DNA from: Acidovorax sp. YS12
GTDB lineage: Bacteria > Pseudomonadota > Gammaproteobacteria > Burkholderiales > Burkholderiaceae_C
Length of the DNA stretch: 64,000 nt
Reading direction: 5' to 3'
Assembly: GCA_021496925.1 (NCBI GenBank)
Contig: CP053915.1
Location: 682,001-746,000 of the forward strand
Shown here: piece by piece, positions 24,088-32,368 of the stretch
How positions within the stretch are numbered: position 1 is the stretch's first letter
Layout of the letters: every line of letters starts with the position of its first letter
Notes under the pieces: generated by a model
What the model saw: only the letters and a program-made list of their open reading frames with translations
Told to the model about the DNA's origin: nothing
Databases searched by the model: none
Made by a program: the position numbers and the translations under genes

Positions 24088-26202
24088 ATGAAGCACATTC
24101 CGAACCTCGTTTCCTTCCACGGCGCCCGTTCCGGCGCGCTCCACGCGGCGCAGACGGCCGCCGCCCTGGCCGTGGCCCTGCTCATCACCACCCTGGCGCA
24201 GGAGGCGCAGGCCCAGCCGCAGGGCGCAGCCGCTGCGCTGCCCGAGGTCACCGTCTCCGCCAGCGGCCTGCAGCTCGGCAGCGACGACATGGCCACGCCC
24301 GTGAGCGTGCTGGAGGGCGATGAACTGGTGCGTCGGCGCGAAGGCACGCTGGGCGAAACTCTGAACAGCGAGCCGGGCATCCAGTCCAGCCACTTCGGCG
24401 CAGGCGCCAGCCGCCCGGTGATCCGCGGCATGGACGGGCCGCGCGTGCAGGTGCTGTCCGACGGCTCGCAGGTGCAGGACGCCTCCACCGTCAGCCCCGA
24501 CCACGCCGTGGTCGCCGAACCCCTGCTGGCGCGCCAGGTCGAGGTGCTGCGCGGCCCCTCGGCGCTGATCCACGGCGGCGGCGCCATCGGCGGCGTGGTC
24601 AACGTGCTGGACGACAAGATCCCCACGGCCATTCCTCAGAAGGGCTACGAGGGCAGTGCCGAGCTGCGCCTGGGCAGCGCCGCGAGCGAGAAAACCGGCG
24701 CCTTCCAGCTCACGGGCGGCGCGGGCAACCTGGCCGTGCACGTCGAAGGGCTGGCGCGCGATGCGGGCGACTACCGCGTGGGCAGCGGCTGGGAGGGCGG
24801 GCGCAAGGTGCCGGGCAGCTTCAACCGCACCGACTCCGGCAGCCTCGGCCTGTCGTGGATCGGCGACCAGGGCTACCTGGGCGTGGCCTACACGCGCCAG
24901 ACCGCCAAGTACGGGCTGCCAGGGCACAACCACAGCTTCGAGGGCTGCCACACGCACGGCGACCACCTGCACTGCGGCAGCCATAGCGGCCACGACGGGC
25001 ATGACCACGGGGACGACGACCACGACCATGACCATGGCGCGGAGGACGTGCCCGTGGTGGACTTGCGCAGCGAACGCTGGGACGTGCGCGGCGAGCTGCG
25101 CAACCCCTTCGCCGGCTTCTCGGCGCTGCGCCTGCGCGCGGGCGTGACCGATTACCAGCACGACGAAGTGGAAGACGGCGCCGTCGCCACCACCTTCCGT
25201 AACAAGGCGCACGACCTGCGCGTGGAACTGCAGCACGAGCCGCTGGCCGGCTGGCGCGGCGTGTTCGGCGTGCAGGCCACGCAGCGCAAGTTCAGCGCCG
25301 AGGGCGAAGAGGCCTACGTGCAGCCGACCGAAACGCGCCGCACCGGCCTGTTCCTGCTGGAGGAATACCAGTGGCAGCAGTGGCGCTTCGCCGCCGCGCT
25401 GCGCCACGAGCGCCAGACGGTGGACGCGCTGACCTCGGGCCTGTCGAACAGCCACAACGGCACCTCGGCCTCGCTCAGCGCGGTGTGGAAGTTCACGCCC
25501 GGCTACGCGCTGTCGGCCTCGTGGACGCAGGCGCGCCGCATGCCCACGGCCGAGGAGCTGTACGCCAAGGGCCTGCACATGGCCACCAGCACCTACGAGC
25601 GCGGCGACCCGAACCTCAAGCCGGAAACGGCCCAGTCCATCGACCTGGCCCTGCGCAAGACGGCGGGCGACACCACCTTCGGCGTGAGCGTGTTCCACAA
25701 CCGCGTGAAGGACTACATCTACGGCCGCACGCTGGACGAACTCGACGGCCTGCAACTGCTGCAGTACAGCCAGGCCGACGCCACCTTCACCGGCCTGGAG
25801 GCGCAGGTGCGCCAGCGCCTGACCCGCAACCTGGGCGTGACGCTGTTCGGCGACGTGGTGCGTGCCAGGCTGGACGCGGGCGGCAACCTGCCGCGCATTC
25901 CCGCCGCCCGCGCGGGCCTGCGCCTGGACGCCAACTGGCAGGCCTGGGACGGCCAGGTGGAATGGGTGCAGGCGGCGCGCCAGGACCGCGTGGCCGACTT
26001 CGAGACCGCCACGCCCGGCTACGGCATGCTCAACCTGGGCCTGGCCTACAGCAGCCGCCTGGCCGGCGGCACGCCGTGGCAGCTCTACGTGAAGGGCAAC
26101 AACCTGACCGACCGCCTGGGCTACGCCCACACCTCGTTCATCAAGAACGCGGCGCCGCTGATGGGGCGCAACGTCACGGTGGGCGTCAAGGTGTCGTTCT
26201 GA
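24088..26202 (+). CDS. znuD: TonB-dependent zinc receptor, ZnuD-like, with a His-rich loop
   Basis: The 704-residue outer-membrane receptor has a signal peptide (to about residue 40), a plug domain (LPEVTVSASG..., VIRGMDGPRVQVLSDGSQVQDAS) and a 22-strand barrel ending VTVGVKVSF. An extracellular loop at about residues 288-318 is dense in His and Asp with two Cys (HGDHLHCGSHSG, then HDHGDDDHDHDHG), as in Neisseria and Acinetobacter ZnuD zinc piracy receptors. Zinc, not iron or heme, is therefore the likely substrate. No Zur box was found by eye. The start at 24088 gives a standard signal peptide. Confidence 0.88.
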   Translation: MKHIPNLVSFHGARSGALHAAQTAAALAVALLITTLAQEAQAQPQGAAAALPEVTVSASGLQLGSDDMATPVSVLEGDELVRRREGTLGETLNSEPGIQSSHFGAGASRPVIRGMDGPRVQVLSDGSQVQDASTVSPDHAVVAEPLLARQVEVLRGPSALIHGGGAIGGVVNVLDDKIPTAIPQKGYEGSAELRLGSAASEKTGAFQLTGGAGNLAVHVEGLARDAGDYRVGSGWEGGRKVPGSFNRTDSGSLGLSWIGDQGYLGVAYTRQTAKYGLPGHNHSFEGCHTHGDHLHCGSHSGHDGHDHGDDDHDHDHGAEDVPVVDLRSERWDVRGELRNPFAGFSALRLRAGVTDYQHDEVEDGAVATTFRNKAHDLRVELQHEPLAGWRGVFGVQATQRKFSAEGEEAYVQPTETRRTGLFLLEEYQWQQWRFAAALRHERQTVDALTSGLSNSHNGTSASLSAVWKFTPGYALSASWTQARRMPTAEELYAKGLHMATSTYERGDPNLKPETAQSIDLALRKTAGDTTFGVSVFHNRVKDYIYGRTLDELDGLQLLQYSQADATFTGLEAQVRQRLTRNLGVTLFGDVVRARLDAGGNLPRIPAARAGLRLDANWQAWDGQVEWVQAARQDRVADFETATPGYGMLNLGLAYSSRLAGGTPWQLYVKGNNLTDRLGYAHTSFIKNAAPLMGRNVTVGVKVSF

Positions 26203-26213
26203 TGCATTGATCT

Positions 26214-26243
26214 CCCCGCCAGGCGCCCGGACGCCTGGCGGGG
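26214..26243 (+). terminator. Perfect 12-bp GC hairpin after znuD
   Basis: CCCCGCCAGGCG and CGCCTGGCGGGG pair perfectly around CCCGGA, 12 bases after the stop. No T-run follows, so it may slow polymerase or protect the 3' end rather than be a textbook terminator. Confidence 0.55.
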
Positions 26244-26340
26244 ACGTGGTGCCCGTGCCATAAAGTAAGCGCTTTGGGCGGGTTCCTTGCGGCCCCGCAG
26301 GTGTCGAACACACAGCCGCATCGTGGCGACAGGGTTTTCA

Positions 26341-26985
26341 ATGAATGGTCCCCTTCCTTCCGAAATACACCCGATGGCCGGATTCCCTCAGGTGTGCTTC
26401 ATCAAGAACATCATCACCAATCCGCATATCGTGGTGGGCGATTACACCTATTACGATGACCCAGACGGTTCGGAAAACTTCGAGCGCAATGTGCTTTATC
26501 ATTTTCCCTTCATTGGCGACCGGCTGGTGATTGGGAAGTTCTGTGCATTGGCCCGGGGCGTCAAATTCATCATGAATGGGGCCAATCACAAGATGTCGGG
26601 AATTTCCACCTATCCTTTCCAGATTTTCGGAAATGGGTGGGAGAAGGTCATGCCCGGCATGGACGATTTGCCCTACAAGGGCGATACCATCATTGGCCAT
26701 GATGTATGGATTGGATATGACAGCGTCATCATGCCAGGCGTGAAAATCGGCAACGGCGCCATTATTTCGGCGCGTTCCGTGGTGGCAAGCGATGTGCCGG
26801 CCTACACCATTTATGGCGGCAATCCCGCCAGATGCATCAGAGAGCGTTTTCCCGAAGCAACCGTGGCCATCCTGGAAGAAATCGCCTGGTGGGATTGGTC
26901 CATTGAGAAAATATCCAGAAATCTGGCGCTGATTGTTTCTTCGGATATTGAGGCGCTCCAGGCTTGCGCTGCGGCTTCGTCGTGA
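26341..26985 (+). CDS. Vat-like xenobiotic O-acetyltransferase (CatB/Vat group)
   Basis: The 214-residue left-handed beta-helix acetyltransferase begins MNGPLPSEIHPMAGFPQVCF as streptogramin A acetyltransferases do. It carries VGDYTYYDDP, the catalytic His in MNGANHKMSG (His83; Vat(D) uses His82), GHDVWIGYDSVIMPGVKIGNGAII and GGNPARCIRERF. The family acetylates streptogramin A, chloramphenicol or sugars, and sequence alone does not settle which. GC is lower than in neighbours. The last codon overlaps a GTG start of a small downstream gene. It could be a cryptic resistance gene or a general sugar acetyltransferase. Confidence 0.85.
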   Translation: MNGPLPSEIHPMAGFPQVCFIKNIITNPHIVVGDYTYYDDPDGSENFERNVLYHFPFIGDRLVIGKFCALARGVKFIMNGANHKMSGISTYPFQIFGNGWEKVMPGMDDLPYKGDTIIGHDVWIGYDSVIMPGVKIGNGAIISARSVVASDVPAYTIYGGNPARCIRERFPEATVAILEEIAWWDWSIEKISRNLALIVSSDIEALQACAAASS

Positions 26986-27311
26986 ATGCCTTTGAACTCC
27001 ATGCGCTGCTGACCGGCCCGGCTGGCCTGGTGCCGGAGCCCGCTGACAACCGCATCGCACGAACCTATTTTCACGAACGGGTGGAATGGCATCCGGGCCG
27101 CAGCACCCGCGTGCTGCGCGTGATCTATGGCGCGCAGGGCGAGCCCGAGCGAATTCAGCGGTGTGTCTCGTCCGACAACAATAATGCGGTGCTGCTGAGC
27201 GGTCCATTCGTGAAACGGCAGGTGCTGGACGCTGCGGCCCAAGAGGTCGCCAGCCTCCTGGCGCGTAACGTGCGAACCGAAGGATGTGATGAGGGCGCGA
27301 ACGAAAAGTGA
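26982..27311 (+). CDS. Unknown 109-residue protein overlapping the Vat-like gene
   Basis: A GTG at 26982 overlaps the upstream TGA (GTGA), giving a frame VNAFELHALLTGPAGLVPEPADN... that stays open for 109 codons and ends next to a palindrome copy. It contains YFHERVEWHPGRSTRVLRVI and LDAAAQEVASLLAR, which look like a folded protein, but no family is recognised. The opposite strand is also open here (26811-27242) and has weaker start signals. Coding status is moderately supported by the overlap only. Confidence 0.45.
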   Translation: MNAFELHALLTGPAGLVPEPADNRIARTYFHERVEWHPGRSTRVLRVIYGAQGEPERIQRCVSSDNNNAVLLSGPFVKRQVLDAAAQEVASLLARNVRTEGCDEGANEK

Positions 27312-27358
27312 CGCCAGGGCTTATCCAGCAAGCGCCAGGCGCTATTCTTTCAAGAGCG
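27311..27358 (-). repeat. Dispersed palindrome copy 9 (reverse orientation)
   Basis: ACGCCAGGGCTTATCCAGCA followed by AGCGCCAGGCGCTATTCTTT is the reverse complement of the family core, with GCTAT at the right instead of ATAGC at the left. Confidence 0.75.
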
Positions 27359-27461
27359 CCACTGGTCTGCCGGGCCTGTTGTGGGCGAGCTCCACGCAAA
27401 ACGCTGCCCGGCGGATAATGCCCGTTTACCTGCCGGCCACAACGTCCGCGCTTCTGCTTTC

Positions 27462-28415
27462 GTGGATTCCCCCGTCTTCTCTTCCCTCATCCCGGTCATC
27501 CTGTGCATCGGCATCGGCTTCTTCGCGGCGCGCATGGGCTGGGTGCGCGCGGCGGCAATTCCCGATTTCTCCAACCTCGTGTTCCTAGTGCTCACGCCCG
27601 CGCTGCTGTTTCGCACCATGGGCGCGGTGCGCATCCAGGAACTGAACTTCCGCCCCGTGGCGCTGTACTTCCTGGCGGCGGGGCTGATGTTCGCGGTGAC
27701 GATGGCGGTGTCGGGCTTTTCCACGCGCGCGGCGGCGCGCGGGCTGGCGCACATGTTCAGCAATACGCTGATGATCGGCGTGCCCCTGGTCGGGCTGGTG
27801 TACGGCAAGGAAGGGCTGGTGACGCTCATCACCCTGATCTCGCTGCACTCGCTGATCCTGCTGACGGGCGTCACCATCGTCTTCGAGCTGGCCGAGGCGC
27901 ACGAGCGCCAGAAGTCGGGCCAGAGCGCGCCGCGCCCCATGCTGCACACCGTGCTGCAGGCGGTGCGCAGCGGCATCCTGCACCCGGTGCCGCTGCCCAT
28001 CCTGGCCGGGCTGGTGTTCGCGCAGACGGGGCTGAAGCTGCCCGGCGTGGTCGATCACTCGCTGCAGGTGCTGGGCCAGGCGCTCGGCCCCATGGCGCTG
28101 CTGCTGGTGGGCGTGACGCTGGCCTACACCCCCGTGGGCCAGCACCTGCGCAGTGCCTGGGGCATTGCCCTGGCCAAGACGGTGCTGCACCCGCTGCTGC
28201 TGGCGGCGCTGGCCTGGCTGTTCGGGCTGTCGGGCCTGCCGGTGGCGGTGATGTTCATGGCCGCCTCGCTGCCGGTGGGGGCCAATGTGTTCCTGTTCAC
28301 GCAGCGCTATGGCGTGCTGCAGCAGGAGGTGTCGGCCAGCATCGCCGTGTCCACGGCGCTGGCGCTGCTCACGGTGCCGCTGATGCTGGCGCTGGCGCAG
28401 CGCTTCCTCGCCTGA
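27462..28415 (+). CDS. AEC family transporter (auxin-efflux-carrier fold)
   Basis: The 317-residue inner-membrane protein has ten hydrophobic helices in the two-times-five arrangement of AEC/MdcF carriers. Conserved pieces are FSNLVFLVLTPALLF, SNTLMIGVPLVGLVYG and AASLPVGANVFLFTQRYG. Members export or import organic acids such as malonate or malate; the cargo is unknown. The GTG at 27462 begins just before the first helix and is preferred to an upstream ATG at 27381 with an unlikely Arg-rich leader. Confidence 0.85.
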   Translation: MDSPVFSSLIPVILCIGIGFFAARMGWVRAAAIPDFSNLVFLVLTPALLFRTMGAVRIQELNFRPVALYFLAAGLMFAVTMAVSGFSTRAAARGLAHMFSNTLMIGVPLVGLVYGKEGLVTLITLISLHSLILLTGVTIVFELAEAHERQKSGQSAPRPMLHTVLQAVRSGILHPVPLPILAGLVFAQTGLKLPGVVDHSLQVLGQALGPMALLLVGVTLAYTPVGQHLRSAWGIALAKTVLHPLLLAALAWLFGLSGLPVAVMFMAASLPVGANVFLFTQRYGVLQQEVSASIAVSTALALLTVPLMLALAQRFLA

Positions 28416-28473
28416 TGCTTCGCTTTCAATAGCTGCTAGCGCTTGCTGGGCAAGGGCTGGAGCCGTTTTTCAT
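28416..28473 (+). repeat. Dispersed palindrome copy 10
   Basis: GCTTCGCTTTCAATAGCTGC, TAGCGCTTGCTGGGCAAGGG and CTGGAGCCGTTTTTCATGCG lie between the convergent AEC and pdxH ends. The end TTTTTCATG is the same as at copies 1 and 14. Confidence 0.85.
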
Positions 28474-28490
28474 GCGATTTTCAAGGCGCT

Positions 28491-29138
28491 TCAAGGCGCC
28501 AGGCGCTCGCGCAGCCACGCGCCGCTTTCCAGGCGGTAGCGCAGCCGGTCGTGCAGGCGGCTTTTGCGGCCTTGCCAGAATTCCCAGCGCTCGGGCACCA
28601 GCCGGTAGCCGCCCCAGTGCGGCGGGCGCGGCGGCTGCAGCAGGAATTGCGCGCCGTACCTGGCGGCATTGGCCACCAGCACGCTGCGGCCGGGAATGAC
28701 CTGGCTCTGCGGGCTGGCCCAGGCGCCGATGCGCGAGTCCAGCGGGCGGCTGGCGTAGTAGGCGTCGCTGTCGGCGGCGTCCACCTTTTCCACGCGGCCC
28801 TCGATGCGCACTACGCGCTCCAGCTCCACCCAATGGAATTGCAGCGCGGCAAAGGGGTTGCCCGCCAGTTCGCGGCCCTTGCGGCTGCCGTAGTTGGTGT
28901 ACCAGACGATGCCGCGCGCGTCGTAGCCCTTGATGAGCACGATGCGCGTGCTGGGGCGCAGGCTGCCGTCCACGGTGGCCAGGGTCATGGCGTTGGGCTC
29001 GGGCACCTGGGCTGCCAGGGCTTCGTGGAGCCATTGGTCGAATTGCTGCAGCGGGTCGGCGTGGGAGGCGTCTTCGCTCAGTTCCGCGCGCTCGTAGCTC
29101 TTGCGCAGGTCGGCGATGGAGGAGGGCGTTGCGTTCAT
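28491..29138 (-). CDS. pdxH: PdxH, pyridoxamine 5'-phosphate oxidase
   Basis: PdxH oxidises pyridoxine or pyridoxamine 5'-phosphate to pyridoxal 5'-phosphate with FMN and oxygen. The 215 residues match the family: MTLATVDGSLRPSTRIVLIKGYD, FHWVELERVVRIEGRVEKV, YYASRPLDSRIGAWAS and the C-terminal substrate-binding RLRYRLESGAWLRERLAP. The start is at 29138; a longer frame would overlap the next gene. It lies four bases after the ChaC-like gene and is probably co-transcribed. Confidence 0.96.
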   Translation of the reverse strand: MNATPSSIADLRKSYERAELSEDASHADPLQQFDQWLHEALAAQVPEPNAMTLATVDGSLRPSTRIVLIKGYDARGIVWYTNYGSRKGRELAGNPFAALQFHWVELERVVRIEGRVEKVDAADSDAYYASRPLDSRIGAWASPQSQVIPGRSVLVANAARYGAQFLLQPPRPPHWGGYRLVPERWEFWQGRKSRLHDRLRYRLESGAWLRERLAP

Positions 29139-29142
29139 GCGC

Positions 29143-29760
29143 TCATTGTGCCGCGCCGTCCGGCGCGGCGTAGGCCAGCAGGCGACCGAGCGCGCGGTCG
29201 TGGATGCCCAGGCGGCGCAGTTCGTCGTAGGTGGCCCGGGCGTAGTCGTGCGTGCTGCCGTAGATGCCGCGCGCCTGGTTGAAGATGCGGCGGTACTGGG
29301 CCTCGGTGAGTTCGCCGGTATGGCTCGGGCTGCGGCGCGAGAGCGTGAAGGCCAGCGCGCGCACCGTGCCCTGCACCGCGCCACCGGCCGTGATGCGGCA
29401 GGGCAGCCAGCGCGGGTCGTACACGCCGAGCACCATTTCGCGCTGCCACAGGGGCGGCAGGATGCGCGCCACCTGCGCGCGTTCGATGCGGAAGGCCATG
29501 CCCTGGCAACTGCCCCCGGGCAGCAGGGCCAGCACCAGGCCGGGGCACTCGGGCGTGCCCCGGTTGACCCGGCTCCACATCTTGAGTGCGCGGTGCCAGC
29601 CGTGCACGCGCGCCGGGTGCCGTTCGGCGAAGGGAAACTCGGGGCGCCAGATGAGCGACCCGTAGCCAAAAACCCACAGATCCTGCTGGCCGCCCCATTC
29701 GGCCAGGGTGCGCGCGAGCATCGGGGCGGGGTCGCGCAGCGGCGCGGGCAGGGCAGTCAT
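29143..29760 (-). CDS. ChaC-type gamma-glutamylcyclotransferase
   Basis: The 205-residue protein has the FGYGSLIW opening that binds the gamma-glutamyl group and the LWQREMVLGVYDPRWLP segment, whose Glu (about residue 108) should be the catalytic base. ChaC enzymes release 5-oxoproline and Cys-Gly from glutathione. It precedes pdxH by four bases. Specificity for glutathione over other gamma-glutamyl peptides is inferred from the family. Confidence 0.88.
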   Translation of the reverse strand: MTALPAPLRDPAPMLARTLAEWGGQQDLWVFGYGSLIWRPEFPFAERHPARVHGWHRALKMWSRVNRGTPECPGLVLALLPGGSCQGMAFRIERAQVARILPPLWQREMVLGVYDPRWLPCRITAGGAVQGTVRALAFTLSRRSPSHTGELTEAQYRRIFNQARGIYGSTHDYARATYDELRRLGIHDRALGRLLAYAAPDGAAQ

Positions 29761-29825
29761 GGCTTCACTCTACAATGACGGGTTTTGTCCAACGCCCTCA
29801 TTATTCACCTTACGGAGTTTCAAAA

Positions 29826-30347
29826 ATGTCCAGTTCCGACGACGATAGCCAGCAGCGTTTTGCCCTCGGGTTCCTGTTTGCCCTGATTGCGCTGGTGGTT
29901 TCCACCGTGGTGGGGGTCGTGGTGTTCAAGCGCGGCATCGCCCATGCGCCGGCGGCGCCCAAGGCCGCCGTGGTGCAGGCCGTCGAGGCCGCCGCGCCCG
30001 GGGTGGCCGTGGTGGAAGAAGCCACCGTGGTGGTCGAGGGCGGCGTGGTCAAGTTCTACTTCGCCACCGGCAAGGCCGACCTGGCCACGGGCGCCAAGCA
30101 GGCCCTGGCGGACGTCATCAAGGGCGTGCTGCAGGGCAGGAAGGCCGTGGTGTCGGGCTTTCACGACGCCACCGGCGATCTGGCCGTGAACCAGGAACTG
30201 GCCAAGCAGCGCGCCTTCGCCGTGCGCGACGCGCTGCTCTCGCTGGGCATCACCGAAGAGGGCATCGAGCTGAAGAAGCCCGAGCAGACCCTGGCCGATG
30301 GCAGCAACGCCGAGGCCCGCCGCGTGGAAGTGACGCTGGCGCCCTGA
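29826..30347 (+). CDS. OmpA-like membrane-anchored protein
   Basis: The 173-residue protein starts at ATG 29826 (MSSSDDDSQQ) after CTTACGGAG. One membrane helix (about residues 10-32) is followed by an Ala/Val-rich stretch and a shortened OmpA-C domain (VKFYFATGKADLATGAKQAL...VVSGFHDATGDLAVNQELAKQRAFAVRDAL...RRVEVTL). The fold normally binds peptidoglycan, but the expected TD...N pattern is only partly kept (GFHDATGD). It may link the inner membrane to the wall. A strong hairpin follows. Confidence 0.8.
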   Translation: MSSSDDDSQQRFALGFLFALIALVVSTVVGVVVFKRGIAHAPAAPKAAVVQAVEAAAPGVAVVEEATVVVEGGVVKFYFATGKADLATGAKQALADVIKGVLQGRKAVVSGFHDATGDLAVNQELAKQRAFAVRDALLSLGITEEGIELKKPEQTLADGSNAEARRVEVTLAP

Positions 30348-30370
30348 TCCCCGGTTTTTTTCCGCCCAAC

Positions 30371-30401
30371 AACGCCGCGCTGCTTTCAGTAGCGCGGCGT
30401 T
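30371..30401. terminator. Bidirectional terminator between OmpA-like and pirin genes
   Basis: AACGCCGCGCT and AGCGCGGCGTT pair perfectly; with inner GCT/AGT pairs the stem is about 14 bp around TTC. TTTCG follows on the plus side. It overlaps the 3' end of the convergent pirin gene (stop 30386-30388), so it could serve both. Confidence 0.7.
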
Positions 30402-31105
30402 TCGTTTGGGCGCAGGTCGAACAGCAGCACCTCGGCCTGCTCGCCCTGGGCGAATTCCACCTCGCGCACCTGCCGCAGCTTGACGGCATCGCCCGCCGCC
30501 AGGCGCTGGCCGTTGACCTGCAGCGCCCCGCGTGCCACGTGCACGTAGGCAAAGCGGTTTTCCGGCAGCACGAAGCGCTGCTGCTCGGCCCCATCGAACA
30601 GCCCGGCGTAGACGCGCGCATCCTGGTAGACCGATAGCGCACCGTCGGCTCCGTCGGGGGTGATGATGGCGCGCAGGCGGCCACGCTTTTCCTCTGCGCC
30701 GAAGTGGCGCTGCTGGTAGCGCGGCGCCACGCCCTTGCGGTCGGGCACGATCCAGATCTGCAGGAAATGCACCGGCGCCTGGCGCGAGGCGTTGTATTCG
30801 CTGTGGCGCACGCCGCTGCCGGCGCTCATCATCTGCACGTCGCCCGGCTGGATGGCCGAGCCCGTGCCCATCGAGTCCTTGTGCTCCAGGGCGCCGTCGA
30901 GGACGTAGGAAAAAATCTCCATGTCGCGGTGGCCATGCGGGTCGAACCCCCGGCCCGGCTGCACCCGGTCCTCGTTGATCACCAGCAGGTCGGAGAACCC
31001 CTGGTGCTGTGGATCGTAGTAGCTGCCGAAGGAGAAGCTGTGCTGCGAGTGCAGCCAGCCCAGGTTGGCGATGCCGCGCTGCGCGGCGGGGCGGAGTTCC
31101 ATCAT
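30386..31105 (-). CDS. Pirin family protein (quercetinase-like, YhhW type)
   Basis: The 239-residue bicupin has the pirin metal site in RGFDPHGHRDMEIFSYVLDG (two His, with the later His and Glu in GVRHSEYN), plus SFSFGSYYDPQ at the N-terminus. YhhW-type pirins can open quercetin and respond to redox state. The role in this organism is unknown. The start MMELRP has AAGGAC upstream. Confidence 0.9.
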   Translation of the reverse strand: MMELRPAAQRGIANLGWLHSQHSFSFGSYYDPQHQGFSDLLVINEDRVQPGRGFDPHGHRDMEIFSYVLDGALEHKDSMGTGSAIQPGDVQMMSAGSGVRHSEYNASRQAPVHFLQIWIVPDRKGVAPRYQQRHFGAEEKRGRLRAIITPDGADGALSVYQDARVYAGLFDGAEQQRFVLPENRFAYVHVARGALQVNGQRLAAGDAVKLRQVREVEFAQGEQAEVLLFDLRPNETPRY

Positions 31106-31139
31106 GTCCTTGTCCTCGGGCGCCGCTGGGGCGCTACGT

Positions 31140-31718
31140 TCAGTTCTTGATTGCTTCGAGGGAAACGGTGATCGTCACCTCGTCACCCACGTTCGGCGCA
31201 TACTTGCCGGCGTTGAACTCGGTGCGCTTGATGGTGGTGGTGGCGTTGGCGCCGATGGCGTCCTTCTTCAGCATGGGATGGGGCATGTTCACGAAATGCG
31301 TCACCTTCAGCGTCACGGGCTTGGTCACGCCCTTGATGGTCAGGTTGCCGTCGATCGCCACCGGCTTGTCGCCCTCGAATGTCACCTTGGTGGACTTGAA
31401 CGTGGCCGTGGGGTACTTGGCGGTGTCGAGGAAGTCCTCGCCCTGGATGTGGCCGTTGAACACGTCGAAGCCGGTGTTCACCGAGGTCATATCGATGGTG
31501 ATGTCCACGGCGCCGGTCTTGGCGGCCTTGTCCAGCGTCACGGTGCCGGTGGTCTTGTCGAACTTGGACAGCTGGGTGGACAGGCCGAAGTGGCTGTACG
31601 AGAAACGCGGGAAGGTGTGCGTGCCTTCCACGTTGTAAACCTCGGGCGCGGCCAGCGCAGGGGAGGCGGCGGCAAAGCTGACGAGCAGGGCGGCGGAGAG
31701 CTTGGCGATACGGTTCAT
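31140..31718 (-). CDS. YceI family periplasmic protein 1
   Basis: The 192-residue lipocalin-like protein has a signal peptide (MNRIAKLSAALLVSFAAASP, cut near ALA). YceI proteins bind long polyprenyl or lipid chains in a beta barrel; VEGTHTFPRFSYSHFGLSTQ, DITIDMTSVNTGFDVFNGHI and GEDFLDTAKYPTATFKST are family motifs. GAAAGGACCCTTGCC precedes the ATG. It is last in a likely operon with a second YceI and cytochrome b561, the standard grouping for quinone-related electron transfer. Confidence 0.92.
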   Translation of the reverse strand: MNRIAKLSAALLVSFAAASPALAAPEVYNVEGTHTFPRFSYSHFGLSTQLSKFDKTTGTVTLDKAAKTGAVDITIDMTSVNTGFDVFNGHIQGEDFLDTAKYPTATFKSTKVTFEGDKPVAIDGNLTIKGVTKPVTLKVTHFVNMPHPMLKKDAIGANATTTIKRTEFNAGKYAPNVGDEVTITVSLEAIKN

Positions 31719-31777
31719 GGCAAGGGTCCTTTCAGGATGGAGGGAAAAACAGGGGATCAAACGGAGGTACCGGGGGC

Positions 31778-32335
31778 TTACTGGGCCGCCGCGGTGAGGC
31801 GGAACTGGATCACCACATCGTTGGCGACGATGTCGAAGGCCTTCCAGGCACCTTCGCCGATGGAGAAGTCGCCCCGGCGGATCGTCAGGCGGCCCTCGAA
31901 CACGCCGGTCTTGCCCTGGGCGGCGAAGGTGGCGGGCACCACCACGTCCAGGGTCTTGCCCTTGATGGTGAGCTTGCCGGCCACTTCGTACTTGTTGCCG
32001 CCCAGCGCCTTGACGCTGCTGGACTCGAAGCGCGCCCGGGGGAAGGCCTTGGTGTCGAACCAGGTCTTGGTGGCGACTTCGGTATCGCCTTCGCTGCTGC
32101 CGGTGTCCACGCTGGCCAGCTCCACCTCGATGGTGCTCTTGGCGGCGGCGGGGGCGGCGGGGTCGAAGCGCAACTGGCCGGCGAACTTCTTGAACGCGCC
32201 TTGCATGGCCACGCCCATCTGCTGGTAGGCGAAGGTGATCTGGCTCTTGTCGGGCTGGACCTGCGTGTACTCCACGGCGTGTGCGGCAGTGGCCAGCGAG
32301 AGGGCCGAAAAGAGGGCGAGGGCGGTACGTTTCAT
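31778..32335 (-). CDS. YceI family periplasmic protein 2
   Basis: The 185-residue protein has signal peptide MKRTALALFSALSLATAAHA and the YceI barrel (DKSQITFAYQQMGVAMQGAF, TIEVELASVDTGSSEGDTEV, KTWFDTKAFPRARFESSSV). It differs clearly from the YceI protein 60 bases downstream, so the pair is an old duplication with separate roles. GAAAGGACCG lies before the start. Confidence 0.92.
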   Translation of the reverse strand: MKRTALALFSALSLATAAHAVEYTQVQPDKSQITFAYQQMGVAMQGAFKKFAGQLRFDPAAPAAAKSTIEVELASVDTGSSEGDTEVATKTWFDTKAFPRARFESSSVKALGGNKYEVAGKLTIKGKTLDVVVPATFAAQGKTGVFEGRLTIRRGDFSIGEGAWKAFDIVANDVVIQFRLTAAAQ

Positions 32336-32368
32336 GGTGAACGGTCCTTTCAGGGGAAAAATAGCGGA

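Noticed and set aside
26811..27242. A 143-codon minus-strand frame over the end of the Vat-like gene
   Set aside because: It overlaps a good gene by 170 bases and lacks start signals; the plus-strand frame with the GTGA overlap is more convincing.
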